From the NCBI RefSeq assembly GCF_002234575.2, contig NZ_CP022464.2, forward strand, positions 2,728,001 to 2,792,000: DNA of 64,000 nt, in the 5' to 3' direction. Of the stretch, positions 16,263 through 24,518 are shown one piece after another. Source of the stretch: Enterocloster bolteae. Its GTDB lineage: Bacteria; Bacillota; Clostridia; Lachnospirales; Lachnospiraceae. Below the pieces are notes generated by a model. It ran no database searches. It saw only the letters and a program-made list of their open reading frames with translations, and was not told where the DNA came from. Made by a program: the position numbers and the translations under genes. Each line of letters opens with the position of its first letter. Within the stretch, counting starts at the first letter, position 1.

Positions 16263-17765
16263 ATGCTTGAAAAGATTGATTTAAGTAAAAAAGTTGACAA
16301 GAAGACTTACCGCAGGGTCATGGACGAGGCGGAAGAGAAGCTGGGGCTTTTGCAGAGGGAGTGTAAGGATGCAGGCATTCCGGTCATTCTGGTGTTTGAG
16401 GGAATGGGAGCCGCCGGCAAGGGAGTACAGATTAACCGGCTCATACAGGCCCTGGATCCCAGGGGCTTTGACGTTTATGCCTGCGACCGCCCCACGGAGG
16501 ACGAGCAGATGCGGCCCTTCCTGTGGCGCTATTGGACAAAGACGCCTGCAAAGGGCAGGATCGCTGTCTTTGACCGCTCCTGGTACCGCAGTGTCCAGGT
16601 GGACCGTTTTGACGGTCTTACGCGGGAGGACAAGCTTGGGGATGCGTACCAGGATATTCTGTCCTTTGAAAAACAGCTGTGTGATGACGGTACTGTCATC
16701 ATGAAGTTTTTCCTGTATATCGACAAGGATGAGCAGAAGAAACGTTTTAAGAAGCTGGAGGGGTCCAAGGAGACCTCCTGGCGGGTGACGGAGGAGGACT
16801 GGAACAGGAATAAGGACTTTGACCGTTATCTGAAGATGAATGAGGAGATGCTGGAGAAAACGGATACAGACTATGCTCCCTGGGTCATCATAGAAGCAGT
16901 GGACAAGGATTATGCTGCCCTTAAAATCGTCAGCACGGTTATGGACCGCCTGGAGTATGAGTTGGAGCACCGCAGGCCGGAAGACGAAAAAACGGCGCAA
17001 AGGCAGGAATCCAAGACCAGGGAGCGGTTTAAAAACGGCGTGCTGTCCGGAATCGACCTCTCAAAGAGCCTTACGGAGGAGGAGTATAAGACCCGGCTGA
17101 AAAAGCTTCAGAAGCGACTGGCAGAGCTTCACAGCGAACTTTACCGCCTCAGAATTCCGGTTGTCATCGGTTTTGAGGGATGGGATGCCGGAGGCAAGGG
17201 CGGAGCCATCAAACGTCTGACCAGCAATCTGGATCCCAGGGGCTACAGGGTGAATCCAACAGCGGCTCCCAATGACATTGAGAAGGTCCACCACTATCTG
17301 TGGCGGTTCTGGAACAGTGTGCCAAAGGCAGGCCATATCGCCATCTTTGACCGCACCTGGTATGGAAGGGTCATGGTGGAGCGGATTGAAGGATTCTGTT
17401 CGGAGGCCGAGTGGAGACGGGCCTACCAGGAAATCAACGAGATGGAATCCCATATGGCCAATGCCGGAGCAGTGGTTCTTAAATTCTGGCTCCACATTGA
17501 CAAGGATGAGCAGGAGCGCAGATTCAGGGAGCGTCAGGCCAATCCTGCCAAGCAGTGGAAGATTACGGATGAGGACTGGCGCAACCGTGAGAAATGGGAC
17601 CAGTATGAGGAAGCGGTCAACGAGATGCTCATACGTACTTCCACCACCTACGCCCCATGGATTGTGGTGGAGGGCAATGACAAACGATATGCCAGGGTAA
17701 AGGTCCTCCAGACTGTGGTGGATGCCCTGGAAAAGAAAGTAAAGGAAGTAAAGACAGACAAATGA
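16263..17765 (+). CDS. pap: Polyphosphate:AMP phosphotransferase (two-domain PPK2 class II)
   Basis: Transfers phosphate from polyphosphate to AMP, making ADP. The 500-residue chain is two PPK2 P-loop domains in tandem: domain 1 about 1-240, domain 2 about 260-500. The second has the full active Walker A (FEGWDAGGKGG, near residue 304) and the RTWYGRVMVERIEG lid. The first has FEGMGAAGKG (46-54), with the key Asp replaced by Gly, so it is probably catalytically dead. That matches what is known of fused PPK2 enzymes, where only the C-terminal domain works. GAAGGAGG precedes the ATG. The stop overlaps the next ATG by four bases (ATGA). Confidence 0.88.
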   Translation: MLEKIDLSKKVDKKTYRRVMDEAEEKLGLLQRECKDAGIPVILVFEGMGAAGKGVQINRLIQALDPRGFDVYACDRPTEDEQMRPFLWRYWTKTPAKGRIAVFDRSWYRSVQVDRFDGLTREDKLGDAYQDILSFEKQLCDDGTVIMKFFLYIDKDEQKKRFKKLEGSKETSWRVTEEDWNRNKDFDRYLKMNEEMLEKTDTDYAPWVIIEAVDKDYAALKIVSTVMDRLEYELEHRRPEDEKTAQRQESKTRERFKNGVLSGIDLSKSLTEEEYKTRLKKLQKRLAELHSELYRLRIPVVIGFEGWDAGGKGGAIKRLTSNLDPRGYRVNPTAAPNDIEKVHHYLWRFWNSVPKAGHIAIFDRTWYGRVMVERIEGFCSEAEWRRAYQEINEMESHMANAGAVVLKFWLHIDKDEQERRFRERQANPAKQWKITDEDWRNREKWDQYEEAVNEMLIRTSTTYAPWIVVEGNDKRYARVKVLQTVVDALEKKVKEVKTDK

Positions 17766-19003
17766 GTGAGACGAACCATGTAATTGTAATTGGCGCAGGG
17801 GCGGCCGGTATGCTGGCCGCCATAGCTGCCGCCAGGGAAGGCGCTGCCGTGGAGCTGTGGGAGCAGAACGAAAAGCCGGGCAAAAAGCTGTTTATCACAG
17901 GCAAAGGCCGGTGCAATGTGACCAATGCCTGCGATATGGAGGAGCTGCTGGGCTCCGTGGTGAGCAATTCCAAATTCCTGTACAGCAGTTTTTACGGTTT
18001 TACAAACCAGGACATGATGGATTTGCTGGAACAGGCAGGGCTTCGCCTGAAGGTGGAGCGGGGAAACCGGGTATTTCCCCAGTCCGACAAGTCGTCAGAC
18101 GTCATCAGCGCCCTGTCCGCCCTTTTAAGGCAGGCAGGAGTCAGGGTGTGCCTGAATCAGAAGGCGGAGGGACTGGCGGTGGAGGAGGGCGTGTGCAAGG
18201 GGGTACGGTGCGGCGGCAGGATACAGACAGCCGACCGTGTTATCGTAGCTACCGGAGGTCTGTCCTATCCCACCACCGGCTCCACCGGGGACGGTCTTAA
18301 ATGGGCTGCGGACAGCGGCCACAGACTTACGGAGCTTTCACCGGCCCTGGTTCCCTTTGAGGTGAAGGAGACAGAGACGGTCAAGGAGCTGCAGGGCCTT
18401 TCCCTTAAAAATATAGAGGCAGCTGTCTATGACGGAAAAAAGGAGCTGTACCGGGAGTTTGGGGAAATGCTGTTCACCCATTTCGGGGTCAGCGGCCCTG
18501 TGCTCCTAAGCGCCAGCTCCTTCTGCGCCAAGGCCATAAGGAAGAGGCCTCTGCGCCTGGTGATTGACCTGAAGCCGGCCTTGTCATGGGAGCAGCTGGA
18601 CGAGCGCATCCTCAGGGATTTTTCCGACAGCAGGAACAAGCAGTTTAAGAATGCCCTGAACCACCTCTATCCGTCAAAGCTGATTCCGGTTATCATTGAC
18701 CGCAGCAGCGTGGACCCGGATAAGAAGGTGAATGAGATCACCAGGGAGGAACGGCGCGGACTGGCAGAGGCAACCAAGGCCCTGGAGTTTACCCTGACCG
18801 GCCTCAGAGGCTATAAGGAAGCTATCATAACCCAGGGCGGCATATCGGTAAAGGACGTAAATCCATCCACCATGGAGTCCAAGAAGATTCAGGGCCTGTA
18901 TTTTGCAGGGGAGATACTGGATTTAGACGCGGTGACCGGCGGCTTTAACCTTCAGATTGCCTGGTCTACGGGCTGGGCGGCCGGAAAGGCTGCGTCGTCA
19001 TAG
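17762..19003 (+). CDS. HI0933/BaiN-family FAD-dependent oxidoreductase
   Basis: A 413-residue flavoprotein of the HI0933 family. The N-terminus is an FAD-binding Rossmann fold (VIGAGAAGMLAAIAAA, residues 7-22, then ELWEQNEKPGKK). It is followed by the family signature ITGKGRCNVTNA (about 43-54). The C-terminal FAD contact is GLYFAGEILDLDAVTGGFNLQ, ending AWSTGWAAGKAA. The physiological substrate of most family members is unknown; the related BaiN of gut clostridia acts in bile-acid dehydroxylation, but this similarity is family-level only. It is translationally coupled to the polyphosphate phosphotransferase by an ATGA overlap. Confidence 0.87.
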   Translation: MSETNHVIVIGAGAAGMLAAIAAAREGAAVELWEQNEKPGKKLFITGKGRCNVTNACDMEELLGSVVSNSKFLYSSFYGFTNQDMMDLLEQAGLRLKVERGNRVFPQSDKSSDVISALSALLRQAGVRVCLNQKAEGLAVEEGVCKGVRCGGRIQTADRVIVATGGLSYPTTGSTGDGLKWAADSGHRLTELSPALVPFEVKETETVKELQGLSLKNIEAAVYDGKKELYREFGEMLFTHFGVSGPVLLSASSFCAKAIRKRPLRLVIDLKPALSWEQLDERILRDFSDSRNKQFKNALNHLYPSKLIPVIIDRSSVDPDKKVNEITREERRGLAEATKALEFTLTGLRGYKEAIITQGGISVKDVNPSTMESKKIQGLYFAGEILDLDAVTGGFNLQIAWSTGWAAGKAASS

Positions 19004-19041
19004 CGCCGGGAACAGCGGAGGCTGCCCGCAGGGCGGAATAC

Positions 19042-19117
19042 ATGAGTACCATATAGTTACATGAGTTTAATAAAATCATATGAGTACAATCAATTCACAT
19101 GAAAACAGGACAGGAGA
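19042..19117. repeat. Degenerate 19-bp tandem repeat upstream of cmk
   Basis: ATGAGT occurs at 19042, 19061 and 19080 and ATGAAA at 19099: four units at an exact 19-bp spacing with A/T-rich tails. It fills the gap between the flavoprotein gene and cmk. Confidence 0.55.
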
Positions 19118-19128
19118 GAATGCAACAC

Positions 19129-19806
19129 ATGGAGTATTTCAATATTGCCATTGATGGTCCGGCCGGCGCCGGCAAAAGCACCATCGCAAAGCTGGCTGCC
19201 AAAAGGCTGGGGTTTGTATATGTGGATACGGGAGCCATGTACCGTTCCATGGCCCTGTATTTTATCAGGCAGGGTATATCGCCGGAGGATGAGGAGGCCA
19301 TAGCCGGGGCCTGCGGCCAGGTGGAGGTTACCATCCGCTATGCGGACGGAGTCCAGCAGGTTATTTTAAACGGAGAGGATGTATCGGGACTGATCCGGTC
19401 AGAGGAGGTGGGGCGCATGGCTTCCGCCACCTCTGTGTACAGGCCGGTCAGGGAGAAACTGGTCCAGCTCCAGAAGCAGCTGGCCAGGGAGGCAGATGTA
19501 ATCATGGACGGCCGGGATATCGGCACCTGCGTGCTGCCGGACGCGCCGGCTAAGATTTATCTGACTGCTTCCGTGGAAATCCGCGCCAGACGCCGGTTCA
19601 GGGAACTGGAGGAAAAGGGAACAGCCTGCGATATCAGGGAGATTGAGAAGGACATAGAGGAGAGGGATTACCGGGACATGCACCGGGAGAACTCGCCTTT
19701 AAGGCAGGCAGAGGACGCTGTGCTCCTGGATTCCTCCCACATGACCATCGAACAGGTGGTGGACTCCATCATACGCATAGCCAGGGAGCGGGGGTATGAG
19801 GGATAA
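19129..19806 (+). CDS. cmk: Cytidylate kinase
   Basis: Phosphorylates CMP and dCMP with ATP in pyrimidine nucleotide metabolism. The 225-residue protein has the P-loop IDGPAGAGKSTIAK (residues 7-20), the CMP-binding region VDTGAMYRSMA, GRDIGTCVLPDA and the lid arginines SVEIRARRRFREL. In-frame ATGs exist at 19099 and 19120. ATG 19129 was chosen because AGGAGAG (19112-19118) sits about ten bases before it and because family members begin directly with the strand leading into the P-loop. It is followed two bases later by ispH/rpsA, the usual clostridial pairing. Confidence 0.92.
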   Translation: MEYFNIAIDGPAGAGKSTIAKLAAKRLGFVYVDTGAMYRSMALYFIRQGISPEDEEAIAGACGQVEVTIRYADGVQQVILNGEDVSGLIRSEEVGRMASATSVYRPVREKLVQLQKQLAREADVIMDGRDIGTCVLPDAPAKIYLTASVEIRARRRFRELEEKGTACDIREIEKDIEERDYRDMHRENSPLRQAEDAVLLDSSHMTIEQVVDSIIRIARERGYEG

Positions 19807-19808
19807 CC

Positions 19809-21800
19809 ATGGACAGGAAAGTTACAGTTGCAAAGAGCGCCGGCTTCTGTTTTGGCGTGGAACGGGCAGTGGACCAGGTCTATGAACAGATAGAAGCCGT
19901 GAAGAACAAAAAGGCATCCGGCCCCATCTACACCTACGGTCCCATTATCCACAATGAGGAAGTGGTCAGGGATTTGTCGGATAAGGGGGTCATGGTCCTG
20001 GAGACAGAGGAGGAGCTGAGGGCCCTTCCAAGAAACCAGGGAACGGTCATCATCCGCTCCCACGGCGTCAGCAGGCATGTTTATGAGATATTGAAGGAGA
20101 GGAATGTGGCTGTGGTGGATGCCACCTGTCCCTTTGTAAAGAAAATCCACCGCATTGTTGCGGAGCACAGCGCGGCCGGGGAGGCGGTGGTAATCATCGG
20201 AAGCCCGGACCATCCGGAGGTGGAAGGAATTAAGGGATGGGGGAACGAACATACTACGGTTATAATGGATGGGGAGGGGGTAGATAACTACCGTCTGCCC
20301 GAGGGCCGAAAGTTATGTATCGTGTCCCAAACGACATTTAATTACAACAAATTTAAAGAATTAGTTGAAAAATTTTTAAAAAAGGGTTATGATAGTAGTG
20401 TTTTAAATACGATTTGCAATGCAACACAGGAAAGACAAGTGGAGGCAGCAAGAATTGCTTCGCAGGTGGACGCTATGATTGTGATTGGCGGCAGGCATTC
20501 TTCCAACACCCAGAAGCTTTACGAGATATGCCTCAAGGAGTGTAAAGACACCTTTTACATTCAGACACTCGGCGATTTAGATCCTGACAGTGTATCTTCT
20601 GTGCGCAGCGTAGGTATTACAGCTGGGGCATCCACCCCAAGAAAAATTATTGAGGAGGTTCATACCAGAATGGCAGAGCAGAGTTTTGCAGAGTTATTAA
20701 AGGAAGAGGAAGAATCAACCAAACCAATACGTACAGGAGAGATAGTCACCGGTCAGGTCATCGAAGTCAGCAAAGATGAGATAATACTGAGTATTGCAGG
20801 TAATAAGTCCGAGGGAGTTATCACCCGTGACGAATACAGCAACGACAGCAACGTGGATTTGACCACAAAAGTACAGATTGGTGAAGAGATGGAGGCCAAG
20901 GTCATTAAGCTTAATGACGGCGTAGGCATGGTTTCCTTATCCTATAAGCGTATGGCAGCTGACAGAGGCAATAAGCGTCTGGAAGAGGCATTTGAGAACC
21001 AGGAGGTTCTGACAGCAAAGGTAGCACAGGTATTAGACGGCGGTTTAAGCGTTGAGGTTGAGGGCGCAAGGGTATTTATCCCGGCCAGCCTTGTATCTGA
21101 CAGCTATGAGAAGGACCTGTCCAAGTATGCAGGACAGGATATTGATTTTGTTATCACAGAATTCAATCCTAAGAGAAGAAGAATCATCGGCGACAGGAAA
21201 CAGCTTCTGGTTGCACAGAAGGCGAAGCTGAAAGAAGAACTGTTCGCAAGAATCCAGCCAGGCGATACCGTTGACGGAACCGTTAAGAACGTAACCGACT
21301 TCGGCGCATTCATTGATTTGGGCGGTGCAGACGGACTTCTTCATATTTCCGAGATGAGCTGGGGCCGTGTTGAGAATCCTAAGAAGGTATTCAAGGCAGG
21401 GGATCAGGTAAGGGTACTGATTAAGGATATCCAGGGAGAGAAAATTGCCCTGAGCCTTAAGTTCCCGGAGGCTAATCCATGGGTCAACGCAGCTGACAAG
21501 TATGCGGTTGGCAACGTGGTATACGGCCGTGTGGCACGTATGACTGATTTCGGCGCGTTTGTTGAGCTGGAGCCAGGTGTGGACGCACTGCTTCATGTTT
21601 CTCAGATTTCCAGGGAGCATGTTGAAAAGCCTGCTGATGTTTTAAGAATTGGCCAGGAGATTGAGGCAAGAGTGGTAGACTTTAACGAGGCTGACCACAA
21701 GATCAGCTTAAGCATCAAGGCTATGCTGGCACCTGCTGCACAGGATGCGGATGTGGCTGACGTGGACATTGATGCCATGTCACAGTACACAGAAGAATAA
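19809..21800 (+). CDS. ispH: HMB-PP reductase (IspH) fused to ribosomal protein S1 domains
   Basis: One chain joins isoprenoid synthesis and translation. Residues 1-285 are IspH, the [4Fe-4S] enzyme that makes IPP and DMAPP in the MEP pathway; its three cluster cysteines are C14 (AGFCFGVERA), C107 (DATCPFVKK) and C203 (ICNATQERQ). Residues about 305-650 hold four S1 RNA-binding repeats (GEIVTGQVIEV..., VLTAKVAQVLDGG..., GDTVDGTVKNVTDFGAFIDLG and VYGRVARMTDFGAFVEL), as in ribosomal protein S1. The C-terminus is acidic. Such fusions are known from Clostridia. The same frame is open throughout, so this is a true fusion and not two genes. A strong terminator follows. Confidence 0.93.
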   Translation: MDRKVTVAKSAGFCFGVERAVDQVYEQIEAVKNKKASGPIYTYGPIIHNEEVVRDLSDKGVMVLETEEELRALPRNQGTVIIRSHGVSRHVYEILKERNVAVVDATCPFVKKIHRIVAEHSAAGEAVVIIGSPDHPEVEGIKGWGNEHTTVIMDGEGVDNYRLPEGRKLCIVSQTTFNYNKFKELVEKFLKKGYDSSVLNTICNATQERQVEAARIASQVDAMIVIGGRHSSNTQKLYEICLKECKDTFYIQTLGDLDPDSVSSVRSVGITAGASTPRKIIEEVHTRMAEQSFAELLKEEEESTKPIRTGEIVTGQVIEVSKDEIILSIAGNKSEGVITRDEYSNDSNVDLTTKVQIGEEMEAKVIKLNDGVGMVSLSYKRMAADRGNKRLEEAFENQEVLTAKVAQVLDGGLSVEVEGARVFIPASLVSDSYEKDLSKYAGQDIDFVITEFNPKRRRIIGDRKQLLVAQKAKLKEELFARIQPGDTVDGTVKNVTDFGAFIDLGGADGLLHISEMSWGRVENPKKVFKAGDQVRVLIKDIQGEKIALSLKFPEANPWVNAADKYAVGNVVYGRVARMTDFGAFVELEPGVDALLHVSQISREHVEKPADVLRIGQEIEARVVDFNEADHKISLSIKAMLAPAAQDADVADVDIDAMSQYTEE

Positions 21801-21817
21801 GATTTGAATTCATGAGG

Positions 21818-21853
21818 ACTGGTTATGGGCTTTGGCCCATAACCGGTTTTTTT
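21818..21853 (+). terminator. Rho-independent terminator of cmk-ispH/rpsA
   Basis: The 13-bp stem ACTGGTTATGGGC / GCCCATAACCGGT (21818-21830, 21835-21847; one G-T pair) has a four-base loop and is directly followed by seven T. It begins 17 bp after the stop codon. Confidence 0.9.
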
Positions 21854-21953
21854 GCTTAAATGCTGTTTGTCTCCAGAACGGCTTGTGAGGATGCATGGTT
21901 CCGTGCTATACTGGAACAAAAAAGAAAAGCGCTGGTCTGGCAGGCCGGAGCGT

Positions 21954-23297
21954 CTATTTCATGGCTGGGTTCAGAAGCAGGGATGCCTCGAATATTCCGT
22001 TGCTGTAATCGAATTTCAGTATGCCGTGATACCGTTCCACCAGATAACGCACAGAGGTAGTACCGGTGCCCATGTCCTCCCGTTTGGATGAAAGAAAACG
22101 TCCGTCCTTCATACGTATGAGATGGGAATAGGTGTTCTGTATGGACAGGGCAATCATGGATTCGCCGGCCTGTCCGATGTTGATGGTGATGGAGGGCGTT
22201 CCCTGGGTCTGCCTTTGGCATGCCTCCACTGCATTGGAGAGAAGGTTGCCCAGGATAGTGCAGAAGTCTATCTCCGGCACAGGAAGGCTCTGAGGCAGGC
22301 AAATGGAGGAGTTTACTGCGATACCCTGGGACTGGGCTGTTTGTATGTAGTAATTGAGCAGCGCGTTGGAGGAAGGATTCTGACAGTACTGGGTGGTGTC
22401 CAGGGTTGCATAGGTGCCCAGATAGTCATTTATGTATTCCAGGGCAAACTCTGTCTCCTTCTGCTCCAAAAGCCCCTTGAGCGTGATGAGATGATGGCGG
22501 TAATCGTGGCGCGCTTTTTTGAATTGTTCCAGATTATACTGGAGCGTGGCCATCTGGGATTTCTGGACACTGGCCAGCAGCCGGGTAGTCCGATACTGCT
22601 CCTTGGCCGCATAGCTTTCAGACAGCCGGGACAGAATCCTCAGACTCACATAGTGGACCGTGTAGATACAGGCAAACCAGCAGACAGCAAAAAAAATCAT
22701 GTCAGGATGATGCTGAAGCATACGTGCGGGTGCCAGTGAACGGGATGCCAGGCGGAACATGATGAAAAAGAGCACCGGGATGGCGGCCAGATATTTCCAG
22801 ACCGGAAGAAGCCGTGTGTATTCCACTGCTTTGGTCAGATATTTGTGCAGGATGTAATAGGCCACCCAGACCATGAGAAACAGAAAAATAAGATTGCTTA
22901 ATAATTTGTCTCCTGTGATAAGGGAACTGCTCTTATTAAGGGAAGCAGAGGCATTGGACAGGTCCGCGCAGTATCCGGCGGTATCCGTGAAGTTCTTAAA
23001 AAGGAAAAGGGAATAGATATTCACAGGCCAGTCTGTGCGCACCATCCATTTACAGACAAGTATGTTGGTGGTCATGGTGGTGCAGGACCACGCCAGCTCC
23101 AGCCAGGGCCGGGACAGGAAAGGGCTGAAGCATGTAAGGCCTAAAAAGTATACAAAAAACAGGTATCCCATAAGAATACCTGTAGTTTTTGACATAGAGT
23201 ACCGCCATTCCCTTCGGAATACCGCCAAAAAGGGAACGATAATGAATATGATTTCGGCCAAAATCACACTTATCAGCTGTATCTGTGCAAAGCTCAT
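21954..23297 (-). CDS. Sensor histidine kinase, AgrC-like (HPK10/GHKL type)
   Basis: A 447-residue membrane kinase. The N-terminal half (about 1-215) is a series of hydrophobic segments with no large extracellular domain. It is followed by the phosphorylation helix KKARHDYRHHLITLKGLL, typical of quorum-sensing type HPK10 kinases, and a C-terminal GHKL ATPase (FCTILGNLLSNAVEAC as N-box, then GTGTTSVRYLVERY). A longer frame extends upstream, but ATG 23297 is preferred because it overlaps the regulator stop as ATGA. The partner is the adjacent LytTR regulator. No gene for an AgrD-like peptide or AgrB processing protease is seen next to it, so the signal is unknown. Confidence 0.87.
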   Translation of the reverse strand: MSFAQIQLISVILAEIIFIIVPFLAVFRREWRYSMSKTTGILMGYLFFVYFLGLTCFSPFLSRPWLELAWSCTTMTTNILVCKWMVRTDWPVNIYSLFLFKNFTDTAGYCADLSNASASLNKSSSLITGDKLLSNLIFLFLMVWVAYYILHKYLTKAVEYTRLLPVWKYLAAIPVLFFIMFRLASRSLAPARMLQHHPDMIFFAVCWFACIYTVHYVSLRILSRLSESYAAKEQYRTTRLLASVQKSQMATLQYNLEQFKKARHDYRHHLITLKGLLEQKETEFALEYINDYLGTYATLDTTQYCQNPSSNALLNYYIQTAQSQGIAVNSSICLPQSLPVPEIDFCTILGNLLSNAVEACQRQTQGTPSITINIGQAGESMIALSIQNTYSHLIRMKDGRFLSSKREDMGTGTTSVRYLVERYHGILKFDYSNGIFEASLLLNPAMK

Positions 23298-24025
23298 CCT
23301 ATGCCTCCGTTTAACTTGGAGAACTGGTAATCTGCATACTGCTGGTGAATCTGCGACCGCATGGTCCTGGTAATAGGCAGATGCTCTCCGGTTGTCAAAA
23401 TGAACTCTGATTTCTCCATAGAAAAAACCTTGTCCATATTGATGATGCAATTCCGGTAGCAGCATATGAACTGGGAGTATATAAGGAGCATACCGGAAAA
23501 ATCTTCAAACCGCATGTAAGTGCGGACCGTCTTATCTGGAAGATGGATTTGTATGTAGTGGTTTGAATAATCGGTGTAAAGGATAGAGTCAATGGGAATC
23601 TTCTGCATGATGCGGCTTTCCTTTACCTCTATATAATGACTCTGCTTCCTGCGGGATACAGACAAAAAATACTCCATGGTCTGGCTGAACTTGTCGTAGC
23701 GGATAGGCTTTACCATGTAATCCAGCGCACGGACCTCATATCCCTTCAGGGCAAAATCGGTGCTGCTGGTGGTGAACACGATGGTACAGGAATCATCATC
23801 CCTGCGGACCCTTTCAGCGATTCTGATACCGGAGGTCTCATTCCGGAGAAAAATATCTATGAATATAAGGTCAAAGCTGCCTCTTTGCCAGCAGCGAAGG
23901 AAGTCGGCGGCGGTATTGAAGATGGTCGTCTGCTGGCAGGTATGTGTGTCGGAGCAATAGGTGGATATAAAGCCGGCTAACTGACGGGCCTCATCTATCG
24001 AGTCGTCGATGACTGCAATGTTCAC
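23294..24025 (-). CDS. LytTR-family response regulator (AgrA/LytR type)
   Basis: A 243-residue regulator. The receiver domain (1-120) has the acidic pocket DD at 7-8, phospho-acceptor D57 in FDLIFIDIFL and the conserved Lys in DYMVKPIRY. Residues about 140-240 form a LytTR DNA-binding domain (ILYTDYSNHYIQIHL, then FICCYRNCIINMDKV). It is first in a two-gene operon and coupled to the kinase by a four-base overlap. LytTR proteins bind pairs of short direct repeats upstream of targets; candidate sites lie just upstream of this gene, suggesting autoregulation. Confidence 0.9.
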   Translation of the reverse strand: MNIAVIDDSIDEARQLAGFISTYCSDTHTCQQTTIFNTAADFLRCWQRGSFDLIFIDIFLRNETSGIRIAERVRRDDDSCTIVFTTSSTDFALKGYEVRALDYMVKPIRYDKFSQTMEYFLSVSRRKQSHYIEVKESRIMQKIPIDSILYTDYSNHYIQIHLPDKTVRTYMRFEDFSGMLLIYSQFICCYRNCIINMDKVFSMEKSEFILTTGEHLPITRTMRSQIHQQYADYQFSKLNGGIG

Positions 24026-24050
24026 GGTGCCCTTCCTTTCTTTATGTATG

Positions 24051-24098
24051 GTTACAGGGTAACAAAAGGTTTATAAATTATCCTGTAACGGTACGTTA
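24051..24098. promoter_or_regulatory. Candidate operator: two GTAAC-containing dyads
   Basis: GTTAC-AGG-GTAAC (24051-24063) and TAACG-GTA-CGTTA (24086-24098) are both perfect 13-base dyads. GTAAC recurs 26 bp apart (24059, 24085). They lie 26-73 bp upstream of the LytTR regulator start, so autoregulation is plausible. Confidence 0.4.
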
Positions 24099-24250
24099 TG
24101 AAACAATCCATATAGGTTCAGTATAATATACAACAAATTAAATTGCAAGGGCAATTGGAATAAGTTGTAAGCGCGGTATAGGCAGGCCCCTGCCTGGGTA
24201 TAATCCATTTGTACTTAATTTGTATCAGCAAGAAAGGAGCAAGAACCTAC

Positions 24251-24463
24251 ATGGGAAAGTCTAAGAAGAATGAGGCATTTGATCCTCATAATCTGAGTGC
24301 GCAGGACCAGCTTAAATTTGAGATTGCCCAGGAACTGGGGTTGGACGCAAAGGTCATGGAGGGAGGATGGAGGAGCCTGACAGCCAAGGAAAGCGGCAAG
24401 ATAGGAGGCCTTATCACAAAGCGCAAACGGGAACTTAAGAAAGAGGCATTGCAGCAGGAATAA
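24251..24463 (+). CDS. Small acid-soluble spore protein, alpha/beta type
   Basis: A 70-residue basic protein that would coat and protect spore DNA. It carries the family core: LKFEIAQELGL (residues 21-31, containing the spot where germination protease GPR cuts) and SLTAKESGKIGGLITKRKR (42-60, the DNA-contact GG-hxxK segment). ATG 24251 is preferred over an upstream ATG at 24209 because AAAGGAG lies 12 bases before it. Upstream are an AGGCAGG/CCTGCCT hairpin (24180-24195) and a TATAAT (24199-24204); a sigma-G/F promoter was not clearly seen. It sits directly before the cobalamin operon, an unexplained neighbourhood. Confidence 0.8.
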   Translation: MGKSKKNEAFDPHNLSAQDQLKFEIAQELGLDAKVMEGGWRSLTAKESGKIGGLITKRKRELKKEALQQE

Positions 24464-24477
24464 TTTTCCGATATACT
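24449..24477 (+). promoter_or_regulatory. Weak candidate promoter of the cobalamin operon
   Basis: TTGCAG (24449-24454), 17 bp, TATACT (24472-24477), overlapping the end of the spore protein gene and 42 bp before cbiG. The -35 is poor. No B12 riboswitch lies between the spore gene and cbiG, as the gap is only 55 bp. Confidence 0.3.
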
Positions 24478-24518
24478 GTTTTATATCTGTAATCAGGAAT
24501 AATACAAAGGAGACGGGA

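Noticed and set aside
23298..23465. Upstream extension of the AgrC-like kinase frame
   Set aside because: It overlaps the LytTR domain of the regulator; the ATGA overlap at 23294-23297 gives a natural coupled start.
24026..24250. Cobalamin riboswitch before the B12 operon
   Set aside because: No B12 box or long structured leader was recognised by eye; a covariance search would be decisive.
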